Shown piece by piece: positions 26,001 to 38,000 of a DNA stretch of 64,000 nt. Numbering within the stretch: the first letter of the stretch is position 1; each line of letters begins with the position of its first letter. Both the position numbers and the translations under genes were made by a program. The notes beneath the pieces are model-generated. The model was not told the DNA's origin, searched no databases, and worked only from the letters and a program-made list of their open reading frames with translations. Origin of the DNA: Dactylorhiza incarnata (taxonomy: Eukaryota > Streptophyta > Magnoliopsida > Asparagales > Orchidaceae); assembly GCA_033032865.1 (NCBI GenBank), contig JAWHQI010000502.1:620001-684000 (forward strand), in the 5' to 3' direction.

Positions 26001-29000
26001 GTTTAGATCATGTTTGACATCAAGGAGAGAACTCAATATAATTTTTTGTTGTGAACAATGACACCCATATTGAAAGTTGAGCTTTTATTTAAATCTTGAA
26101 TTTTCTTTTAGATTAAGTTATTTCACTCAACCACTTGTTGGTGAAGGCTAAGAATCTTAATAGCCTAATAACCGGATTTAATTTGAAATATCTTATGGCA
26201 AATTTAGAGTTTGATTCATATGGATAATATAAGATATTTATAAGCAATGAATAAAAGATAGGTCATCAAAATATGATTTTGAATTTTGATCAATTTGTTT
26301 TATAAAACCATATTAAGCTTTTAAGAGATAAAAACATATTTTCAATATTGTATAGGATGACCATGACATGATAGTTTAAAAGAAAACAAAAAGAAAAAGA
26401 TAGAAAAGACATTAAAGCACATCATGAAGTAGAAATTTGTGTATTTCATTTTAATTGATTTCTACTTCATGCAAATGATGGGATACTAATGAATAAGAGA
26501 TTTAGGTATCCAAAGAGGACCGGGAGTGACGGTTCCTTTGGGTATCCAAATACATCGTGTTTTCTTTTGGGAAGATGTGATTGAATGAGCCCTTTTGATT
26601 TGAGTTTGTGTTTCATCTTTAACTTTTGGCCGCCATTCAAACATTGGTTTAATATTATTCTTATTTATCAAATTTCCATGACGATTTTGCAAAACATTCT
26701 TTATAGGAAATTTGTTTATCTTTAAATTTATGTTGGGAGAGTGGTTATTTTGTAAAGGATAATGATTTGGAATTTTATTTTCAAGCATTTGATATTCTTT
26801 ATTTCCTTTGTTGGATTTATCAACATTTTGAGAAATTATATTCAACTTGCTTTTAGATATACCTTGAGATTGTGAATGAATGTTTTGAGCGTTTTTCATA
26901 ATGATTTCCTTAAGCAAGTTGATTTTTGATTTTAGTTCATCATTCTTGATTTTTAAATTATGTCTAGCTTTATTATAATTTATTGTGCTATTTTTGAGAG
27001 TGGTAACAATTGAGTCAATATGTTTTTCATATTTATCCTTATACTCATCAAATGTTTCATCCATCTCTTTTATTTCAATTTCATAGTCCTTACACTTAGC
27101 ACAATTAATTTTTAAAGATGAATTTTCTAAACATAAATTTTCATTTTGTTCTCTTATAAAAATAATTTCTTTTTCAAGTTTCATAAATTTTTCTTTAATA
27201 TCATTACAATCAAGACAAGATTTTGTATTTTCAATTGAAGTGACATGAGTAAAGCTAGATAAATCGGATTTTGATACTACTTTAACTTTTGCTTTTAAAT
27301 TTTTATTTTCTAAGCGCAATAGTTTATTAGCATTCTTTAATTTCTTAATTTTGCGTTTAGTATTTTGTAACAATTGTAATGAAGAGATAGAAGTACAAAA
27401 CATAGAATTTGATTTCCTTACATTGCTTTTGGATGAAGGAGGATTTGAACATATTGTTCCTTTGTCTTATTCTTGACACTCCTCTTCCAAAAGTAAGATT
27501 TCTTCTTCTTTTTCTCTTGGTGTATTGTTCTCCTTTTCTATTTCAATATTCTCCATGACTTCGCTCTGAGAGAGATCTTCTTGAATGATAATGGATGCAT
27601 GTACGTTCTTTTCCTCATGTGTTTGTTTCATACCTATGAGAGGAAGATCATACATTTCTTCAAGAAATTTTCATACTTTATAAGCACTAGAAAAGCAATA
27701 CACAAATTTGAAAATTTCATTTGATAGACCGCAAAATAAATAGTGTTTAGCTTTTGCATTTAATTGAAGTTCTTTTTTATTCGATTCATTTGCGGGTCTT
27801 GTTATTGCTAAATTCCAAACTTCGATGTCTAAAGTTTTAATAAATTTTTCAATTAAGATTTTCCATCTTTTATAATTTGTCCCTTCAAATAAAGGTGGTG
27901 CAAGTGATTTTTCCTCTTCACAAAAATTTTCCCCACTAGTTGAAGCGAGATCATGAGACGTCATTATTCCCGGTTGTTAAGCCGATTGGAATAACCTACC
28001 TCTGATACCACTTGTTGGATCGGTCGGCGCCCTTAGAGGGGGGGGGTGTGAATAAGGGTTTTCAAAAACTTTAGATTATATTTATAAAAACTTCGGAATA
28101 TTGCAAGATTAATAAATAGACATCAAGTAAAACAATAATAAAGAGATATGCTTTATTAATATCAAATAATGTTTTACAAAACTTGATTTCTATGACGCTA
28201 GAAATCGGAGGCGACTAATAAAAATTCTTTTTTCGTTTTCTATACCGACTCGTATCCCCACGAACCGGTTAGCTTTAGCCGATCTCTCCTCAGATACGGC
28301 CTCAAGCCGCTCTAGCCGATCTATCCCCAGAAAGGCCTCGAGCACCCCCTAGACCTAACCTAGATCTAGTCGCCAACACGAGGCGAATTTCAGCCCTAAG
28401 TCCTACCCCAGACCTAGTCGCCAACACGAGGCGATTTCACTACCGTTTACAGAAAAGATATGAAATGAAAAGACAATAATATAAAAACTCCCTCTATGTG
28501 AATCTCTTGGAGAAGTGGACGAAGGCACTCAGAGTATGATCGTAGTCGATGCAGCATTTCGTCACGATGATGACGCGTGTTGAAATCTTCTCCACGGATC
28601 TCCTTAAGGCTTTATGGAATTGTGGGCGTATCGCTCTGAATCTTCCTCTCTCTGTTGTGGCACGAAGCTCTGGAGTTTTGAATCTAAAGAGGATGAAGAA
28701 TACGGAGGCAAAGTGTCCAATTTATAGCCTTCCCGCTACCGTCGGCGCTAGCCCGGATTAGGAATGATCTTGCGCGGCCGAATCTCCCATCCGTGGCAAC
28801 AATTTGCTCTATGCCTCTTGTGCGCCATACTACCGCCAGCGCTATTAGCTACCGTCGGCGCTAGCCCGGATTAAGAATGATCTTGCGCGGCCGAATCTCC
28901 CATCCGTGGCAACAATTTGCTCTATGCCTCTTGGGCTCCATACTACCGCCATCGCTAATAGCTACCGCCGGGCGCTAGATCCTTCTAAAAATGCCGCCGG

Positions 29001-32000
29001 AATCGAGCTAATCAATGCTAGCACCGGGCGCTATCGCTACCGCCGGCGCTAGTGAGCTTGTTTGAATTTTGGCCTCAATTTTGGGGGCAGACATCATGAG
29101 TACTCCTTGAGTCATGTGGACTATGTTAACCTGCACACTTGAACACACAAGATCAAATACACATAGGATTTGTTATTCTCAAACCTAGGAGATGCGGAAG
29201 ACCGTGTTCCAACACAGATGAGTCATTTCCAGTAAGAAGAATGTCGTCAACGTAGACAGTGAGAATAACTAGACTGTGGTTGGTTTTCTGTGTGAAAACG
29301 GAGTGATCAGTATTGCTTATAGAGAAATCAATAGTAGAGACAACCTGACTGAACTTGTCAAACCATGCACGAGTACTTTGTTTGAGACCATAGATGAACT
29401 TTCAAAGCTTACCCACTTGAGACTCCCTCTGAGCAACATAACCGAGAGGTTGCTCCATGTAGATTTCTTCGTGTAAGTCACCATAGAGAAAGATATTTTT
29501 AACATCAATTTGAGACATTTGCCAATTCTGGTTGACAACAACAGAGAGGAGGACTTTGATAGTGTTAATACGGGCAACCAGAGAGAAGGTGTCAAAGAAA
29601 TCAACACCATATGTTTTGGTGAATTCTTTTGCAACAAGCCGAGCTTTGTACCGATCCACGGTGCCGTCGGGGAGAAACTTGATGACAAAGACCCAGCGAC
29701 AATCGACAACATCTCCTTCAGAAGGGGTAGGGACAAGGGTCCAGGTGTCCCGTGATTTTAAAGCAGAAATTTCCTCATCCATGGTCGTTTTCCAGCAAGG
29801 TATACGAAGAGCTTCTTCATGTGTAGCATTAACACTGGTGGTAGAGAGTGCCCATGCAAACTTGCTGCAAGAGGGTGTTAGATTGGCATATGAGACAACG
29901 TTAGTAAGAGGTGTTGTGTGCTCCCTCTTACCCCTTTGCGCAAAGCAATGGGGAAGTCCAAGTCCGTGCCTACCGAAGCGTTGTCTTGTGATCTGTCGAC
30001 GGGGACTCGGGAGTGGAAGGATCGAGGACAAGCGTGGAAGCAAGACGTCGATGATAATGATATGGAAATGATGAAATTGGAGGGAACGTGCAGGAGTTGG
30101 TGTCGGCTGCGGGATATCAGGGGAAGGAGCATGAATGATAGAGAACGATGGAACACATGTGGGAGGATGAGAGGTGGTAGAGAGAGGAGGCGAGATATCA
30201 AGAGAAATGATCCCTCCGTTTTTTGAAAAATAAGGGTAGATTCAAAAAAATGTGACGTCAGCAGAGACAAACTGTCGTTTGGAGATAGGATCAAAACAAC
30301 AATATCTCTTTTGATTCAGAGAGTACCCCACGAAGATATATTTGGTGGCGCGAGCGGAGAGTTTATCACGACCAAATGCAGGAGTGTGAAAGAAAGAAGT
30401 ACAACCAAACACACGCATGGTGAGGGGAAAAGGTGTATCGGTCGGATATAGAAGGGAGAAAGGAGTCTTAGCTTGAAGGAGAGAAGAAGGTAACCGGTTA
30501 ATTAGGAAACAAGAAAAAAGAGTCGCGTGATCCCAATAGGAGCGGGTAACATTCATCTGACACAGGAGTATCTGAGTAACATCGAGGAGATGCCGATTTT
30601 TTTTCTTTCGGCCACTCCGTTTTGTTGAGACGTATGCACACAACTGTCGACCCCACTATAGTGGGATAAAGGCTTGAGTGTTCTGGTGAATAATAGCGTT
30701 GCAGGTGGAGAAGACAAGAACTGATGACTCATGTATTCTTTTGCATTATCGGTTCGAATAATTTTGAGTGACATACCGAATTGAGTGCAAATTTCATTAT
30801 AAAATTTTGAGAAGAAAGAAAACAGTTTAGAGTGTTTATTTAAAAGATATACTCGAGTACATCTAGAGAAATCTTCAATAAAAGTTGCACGGTACAAATT
30901 ATTTTCACCAACAGAATTGGTGGGACTAGGAACTCAGATGTCCGAATGAACAAGATCAAAATGACGAATAAAACTTTTACTTTGTTTAGAAGGAAAAAAA
31001 GTACGATGATGTTTTCCATTTTGACAAGCTTCATTGTCTAAAGTGGAGTTGGTCCTGAAAGCAGGCATGGGCTGGTGAAGGAGACATAGTGGTGGATGAC
31101 CAAGACGACGGTGCCACTAGAGTAGAGAAGTGGTGACTGCAGATGCAGAGGAAGTAGAAAATCGTCAAGGTAGTAAAGACCGCCGATTTCAGTCCCAATA
31201 GCAATCATACTCTGCTAGTGAAAGTCCTGAAAATAAGAAGCAGTAAGAGAAAATGAGATAAAACATTGCAATTGTTTAGAGAGAGCATTGACTGACAACA
31301 AATTGCAAGGAAAATTAGGGATGAATAGACTGTCGTCCAGCTGGAGAAGAGAGGTAGTAGTCACAACTCCAGATCCACACACAAGAGTTGGAGAGCCATC
31401 AACCACAAAAACCAGAGGGAGTTGGTCATGTTTTTCGAGGTATGAGAAAAGAAGAGGGTTTCCGGTCATATGATTGGTGACACTCGAGTCGATGAGTCAC
31501 TTACCCTGAGTAGCGACATGCGCTCTAGCTGATGAAGTAGAAATGGAGGAAGATTACTTGGAGGCATTGATGAGTGCCTCAATATCTATCGATGAGAACC
31601 AACGACCGGACTCTTGTGGGCACTGACATACTTTGGGATGAAACCTGCTCAGAATCCCATGCCTATGGGGCACTGACAAACTTTGGGATGAGACCTGCTC
31701 AGAATCCCATGCCTATGGGGCACTGACAAACTTTGAGACGAGACATCTCCTCTCCCATAAAACATCACTCGATACAGACGTCTGATCGGTAAACTCATCT
31801 ATCTTACCGTAACCAGAACTGATCTTTTATATTGTTGAAAGTGTCAGTCAATTCATGCAGACTCGCAGAGAGTATCCTCTACAATCTGCTTTAAAAATAT
31901 TAGAATACATTAAAGGGTCTCCAGAAAAAAGGGTTGTTTCAAATAAAACAATCGCTTACGTATTAAAGCATATTCTGATGCAAGTTATGCAGATGGCAAA

Positions 32001-35000
32001 GGAGATCAAAAATCTATTTCTAGATTCTGCACATATTTCGGAGGAAATTTAATTACATGGAAAAGCAAGAAATAAGCGGTGGTGTCCAGGTCAAGTGCTG
32101 AAGCTGAATACAGAAGTTTGGCCCGGACTGTTTGCGAGTTGAAGTGGTTAAGAACACTTTTAAAGACTTTGGATAAATCTACGATTATCCTCTACCTATG
32201 TTTTGTGATAATAAAACTGCAGTCTACATATCTAAAAATCCAGTATTTCATGGAAGAACAAAACATATTTAAGTTGATTGTCACTTCATCAGGGAGGAAA
32301 TTGTCAAACAACAAATTTACACTCTGTTTCCTCAGACCAAAAGTTGTCAGATGTCTTCACCAAACCCGTTTCCTCCTCTTTTTTAGATATTTGTGTCAAG
32401 CTGAAAAATGATCGATATATATGCTCCAGCTTGAGTGACTCCTCTTTTTTAGATATTTGTGTCAAGCTGAAAAATGATCGATATATATGCTCCAACTTGA
32501 GTGAGTGTGTTAAAACTCAATATCAAAAGCCCACAAAATGACTCATTGTATTTTTCCTCCTTGTTATTAGTCCCGCATCTCCAATATGTATTTACTTCTT
32601 CCTTCTCTACTCTATGTAAAGATGAGAACTCTCATGCAATATTTTAGATTTTTTGGAATAATAAATTCTTTTTATTTCGAACTCTCACAGTGAGAACGTC
32701 AGAAACATGCTCGTTAGCGGGTATATGTCTCAAATCCTGTTTGCGAAGTTGAACTTTTTCCCGGATGAAATGACAATCGACCTCGATACGCTTGATACAT
32801 TCATGAAACACGGGATTCTCGGCGATATGGATTGTAACTTGATTATCGTAATAGAGAACGACTAAAGATGGGAGCTTTACACCAAGTTCAGTAAGAAGTA
32901 TTTCCAACCACATAAGTTCAGAAACAACAAACGCCATTGAACGATACTCATCCTCCGCTGAGGAGTGTGTCACTACCGTTTTCTTCTTGTTTCGACAGGT
33001 TACCAGGTGTCCTCCAAAATATGTGCAGTAGCCACTTGTAGACTAATGATCATCGAGGGAACCAGAATAGTTTGCATTAGAATAGACAATTAGTGATAGA
33101 GAAGCTGGATTATACACAACCCCTTGTCTCAGAGCATTCTTCAGATATTGAAGGATCCGCTCGAAAGCCTGGAAGTGGGATATCCGAGGAGTATGCATAA
33201 TGCGACTGACCACCCCAACAACAATGGATATATCGGGTCATGTGACAGTCAGATATTATGAGTAGTCCTCCGACATCAGCGGATTATTCTCCACCACAAC
33301 TTCAATTTTTCCCAACTCATGTTGTGACATCCTCTTTGATCACGTTTCCACACACGCTACAATCCACCAACGACATCACCATCAACCATGCCATCGGTGA
33401 GCACGAAGCGGGTTGTTGTTCTCTACAGCCCCCACTACAGTGACGTACTACAAGACACTGTTTTGAGCCCAATGCTCAAGTTGGACGAGTTTCGTTCGAG
33501 CTTGAGGACAATCTCGATTTGAAGGTCAGGTGAGATGTTATGGGACTCGAGCGACGGGCCTAATTTGTTATTTTTATGTTTGTTGTTGTCTTTTATTGGT
33601 GGTTAGAGGTTATTATTAGTTTCGTCTTTTATTATTGTTGTCTTGTCTTTTAGTGTTGTCTTTATTTAGTGGTTGGAGGTTAGAAGTTAGGAGTCATCAT
33701 TTATGAATCTTGTATTAAAGACGTGGATTGTATGGAAGGGAAGCAAGCAATAAGTTAATCTATTCCTTGTCTCATTAATGAGATTGTGGTAGCTCTCTCC
33801 TCCCGAGCACACCCCGACTAGGCAGACGCGATTCCGGCTTCGTTGTATCCTTCACCGTCGCCATCCCCGGCTCCGACCCTCCTCCGACGACTCTACCAAC
33901 GGCATACGGCGAGCCCGTAACACTCTCCTCCATCGAGGTTTTACTTATTTCCTTTTCTCCGTCGAGGGTACACTGCTTTCCTTTCCTCCTTCGTGGTTTT
34001 ACTTCTTTCCTTTCCTCCGTCAAAGGATTATTGGTTTCCTCTCCTCCGTTGGGTCATTCTCACTATCATCATCTCCTCTCATCAAGGGCCATTGTCGTTG
34101 TTGATGTGGTCTTCATATCCAACAAACGAGTTTTTATGCTGATTTTACTGCCTACATCCTCTTCCTGAGGTTGGACTATTTTTGCTAGATAGGTACATCT
34201 CTTATGTCCTCTCATCATGTCAAGGTTTAACACGTTGAAATCATTGGTTGGTATACTCATATCTCTAATTCTATTCTTTCTTTTCAAAGAGGATTTTGTT
34301 GGTTAGGTTGCGGGATGCCAGTTTCACTGATGAAATGAAAGTCGCATATCATCATCTCCTCTCATCGAGGGTCATTGTCGTTGTTGATGTGGTCTTCATA
34401 TCCAACAGACGAGTTCTTATGCGTCTTTTACTTCATAAATCCTCTTCCTCTAAGGTTGAGTATTTCCGGGGTGCATCTCTCATGTTCTCTCATCATGTCA
34501 AATATTGTCATGTTGAAATCATTGATTGGTATACTCATATTTTAATTCTCTTTGTTTCTCTTCAAAGAGGATTTTGTACGTTAGGTCGCGGGATGCTAGT
34601 TTCACGGATGAAGTGAAAGTTGTACTAGCATTATTTCCCAACAATTTCTCCCATCGAAAGCTACCTTCGTTGTCTTCCTTTCCAGAGTCGCAAGTTAATT
34701 CGTTGTCTTCTTTTTTAGATCCGCAACTACAAGTTACTATATTGTCTTCCTTGCTGGAGCTACGGTCCTTTGTTTTCCTCTTATCCTCCTCTAAGAGCTG
34801 CTGTTGCTACCTTTTTCTTCTATGTCAAGGACTATTGACATCCTCTTCTCTCTTCGAGGGCTATTGTGATCTTCCTCGCATCTACAGTTTTCATCTCCCC
34901 AGCAAGTGCTTCCTCGAAAGCTATTATCTGCATGCTTTTTCTCTGAGGTTGGAGTTCTTCCAGACAATTAGCTCTCCTTTCTCATCCCATGTGTCAAGAT

Positions 35001-38000
35001 TCAACAGTGTATCAAAGCAAATTTAGTCTCAACAACTAATTCCCATGCCACTCAATTAAAAAAGAAGTCAACATATTAGAGCTTAAAGACCCTACATGTG
35101 GTGTATGTTTAGACTTGAGAACTATGTGTGCTTAATATAGATCATGGGCCCCTCCTAAAATCATTTAGTTTTAAGTTGGAATAATTTATGCGCTCTTAGT
35201 GGTATGCATGCACATTTTCATGCTTTCAGCATCTTTTTAACTCTTGTGTTTCCAGTAATACTTATGTTACTGTATTGTACTACAAATGTGTTGAAATTAG
35301 TTGCATGTCTAAGATTTTTCCAATTGTTAACTTTGGTTATGTTTTTTGCTACTGATTTTCCAATTAGTTGCATGTCTAAGATTTTTCCAATTGTTAACTT
35401 TGGTTATGTTTTTTGCTACTGATTTTTAGATCATAAATGTGTACAATCAAGAATATGAGAGCGCGGCAGCATTCTGGCCAAATGTGCATGTGCGCATAAT
35501 TACTGCAATGATCATATCACAAGTCTTACTTCTTGGATTGATGAGCACAAAAAGTGCTGCAAATTCTACACCATTCCTCATTGCTCTTCCGGTTCTAACG
35601 ATATGGTTTCATAAATTCTGTAAAAACCGCTATGAATCTGCTTTCAGAAAATATCCACTTCAGGTAATTACCAAAAAAAATCTTAGTATATACTTCTGCA
35701 TGATTGCTATTTTCTTTGCATGCTTTTTCATAATATGACACAATAATTGTTTTAGAGAGAGACGCTTAATAGATTTCTTCGAGCAATTATCTAATGTTTC
35801 TAGAAAACTGTATCAATATGTCATCTCTTTCAGGCTAGGATAAGTGGTATTGACACTTTTGTTTAACAGAATATTACATCCTTTTGTTTTAAATAGCAAG
35901 CTAGAAACATAATATTTTTATGCTGCATATCGGCATGCCTCTAGAAGTGGAGCCCCTTGGCGCACCGGTTAAGGTGTTGCCGTTTGACCTTGAGGTCATG
36001 GGTTCGAGTCCTGGAAGCAGCCTCTTGCAAAAGTGCAGGGTAAGGTTTGCCTACATTTCACCTTTGTGGCGGTACCTGGAAGCAGCCTCTTGGAAACAGA
36101 ATATTACATCCTTTTGTTAAGGGATGCTTTGTGCACCGGGCTGCCCTCTTTTATATCGGCATGCCTCTGATAGAGGTTGGATAGGAATTTTTGCCTGAAT
36201 ATGTAGAGAAGGTTTTAGAAGGAAGTCGATGATTCTAGGGGCTTGAAAGAGAGTTCTTACAATATTTATAGAATAATCTTGAATGATGTAGATATTTCAT
36301 CAAGATTGTAGACATACCTAAGAATCTAGGAACATCTTTCATTAAGTTGAGAATCGAAATCCTTAACTTCAAAAACTTTTAGTCCTCTCTCCCTCTCTTT
36401 ATTTGTATTCCGACATAGGTGTGAGTGTGAATGCTGACTTAGGAATGAGAATTCTAACGCATCGTGAGTGTGGTGCACCAGAAAACTTTATGGCGGTTAT
36501 TAGTGGTGCTAGAGATGTAGAAGACCTGTTGATAAGGGGTGCGAGAAAATTGAAGTCTCCTTGCAATTTGGCTCCCTTTCTAAGAAGGTGAGGTTCATGC
36601 CAACCGCAGCTGCGGAAGAACGCCAGCTACTAGAAATGATATTGATTGGTACATCAAATTGCAAAAGAGAGTTTAAATACTTTTTGAGACATCCTAAAGA
36701 ATTGGGTAATAGGTAAATTATATTAGGATGTTAGGACTAGAAAGAAGTTTTGAGGAATGTAATAGATCATTCAACATTTACCTCAGAAGTAGAGCCCAGG
36801 GATGTGTAAGCAGAGGATGAATTCAGAAGTAGAGCCCAGGCTATATGACCTCAGTTTGGTAAAGCGTTACAGATAATCAAGCAAAATAAGACAACCCCCA
36901 AATTAGGGCTACATCCACGAGCAACGATAAATATTCACTAAAAGGGCAGGGCAGCCCGATGCACAAAGGCATCCTCGCTGGGCGAGGGTTCGGGGAAGGG
37001 TCCCACCACAAGGGTGAAATGTAGGCAAACCTTACCATGCATTTTTGCAAGAGGCTGCTTCCAGGACGATAAATATTCACTATGAAGAATAATTGTTACA
37101 GAGCAAAGCCTAGGACTAGCATAGTTTATATATTACTCTACAATACAAATGAATTCTCAAAATACTTTAGAATAAAGAATTATTGAAGAAGCATGAAATA
37201 AAATACACAGCGACATACACTTTTTCCGGTCAAGGGCTCGATCCCCATGACTCGTAGGAGAGGCTCGCCCTTCTCTTGACTATCACCACTTACTCCCTGA
37301 ACATTGAGACATTCCATAACATTTATGAGTGGTACATGAACTGAAATAGGATCAACTACAGGGACTTCAAGCATGCAGTGATCCAAGACCTCTCAAAAAC
37401 ATGTGCAATTTTTTTTGGGCGAGCAGTTAAGATGATGTGATATGGGCCTACTTTGGGGCTTCGTCCGAGGTGGCGTCGGAGGAGGAGATACATGGGGAGA
37501 GGAAGAAGGGGAGTCATGCTCAACCCTAACCCTAGAAATGGGGGGGGGGGAAAGAGAGAGCTAGAGAGAGAGGGAAGAGCTTGAGAGAGAAAGTGAAATT
37601 GATTTAATTTTTGATATCCCACACAAGACCTAAGGGGGCCTATAAATAAGACCCCAATGACATGAAACATTAAAACACTAAGGCACTAATAACTCGTAAT
37701 CATGATTCGACTCATACAACTCGACTCATACACTCGACTCATACATTTGACTCGAGACAACTCAACTCAATACTTAAAATGCTAATAATAATATAACCAC
37801 TAGATAAATGTCGACGTGGAACCCATAACACGATATAAGTTGACATTTGTACTCGTCGGCTTCTGCAAGACAACAAGACCACAGGTGGATGATACGAAGT
37901 GGTTGGGATGGCCGACTACAGGGCTGGCACGAGCTAGATGCTTTAAAACTTTTGTATATTATGTTGATAGAGATTTAATTTGGAGACCCCTCATACTCAA

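Larger units (their letters stand above)
21107..29214 (-). mobile_element. Gag-only LTR retrotransposon (TR-GAG/LARD-like), TSD CAGAT
   Basis: 8108 bp with LTRs 21107-22304 (1198 bp) and 28013-29214 (1202 bp), both TGTTGGATCGG...CAACA, and perfect duplications CAGAT at 21102-21106 and 29215-29219. A primer site TGGTATCAGAGGTAGG (minus) lies beside the right LTR and a polypurine tract beside the left one, so the element is on the minus strand. Internally I find only one gag-like frame (26486-27964). No protease, integrase, RT or RNase H motif is visible in the remaining ~4.2 kb. It must have moved using proteins supplied in trans, most likely from a SIRE-like Copia relative. Confidence 0.88.
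20007..31620 (-). mobile_element. Minus-strand Copia element split by an 8.1-kb insertion
   Basis: From left: 3' LTR (20007-20189), RNase H and RT C-terminus (20190-21106), a foreign retrotransposon (21107-29214) bounded by CAGAT duplications, then RT N-terminus, integrase and protease up to about 31620. Gag and 5' LTR are missing: the sequence switches to a plus-strand fragment of the same family near 31620. Numerous stops; inactive. Confidence 0.82.
31621..32507 (+). pseudogene. Copia RT/RNase H 3' fragment, same family, opposite strand
   Basis: Frames carry [34 protein letters not shown] (frameshifted DN..A.. core), [19 protein letters not shown]. It is collinear with 20190-20960 on the other strand, so head-to-head copies of one family flank this spot. 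It contains tandem repeats at both ends. Confidence 0.78.
9049..35429 (+). other. 26.4-kb OSCA1 intron filled with retrotransposons
   Basis: Donor GTGAGC at 9049 and acceptor TTTTTAG at 35429 bound a phase-0 intron between RHQ and IINVYNQ, codons that are contiguous in OSCA proteins. It contains at least ten transposon-derived blocks in both orientations, with only short unassigned stretches (9049-9337, 9649-10099, 10930-11472, 11761-12387, 34640-35299). Confidence 0.88.
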
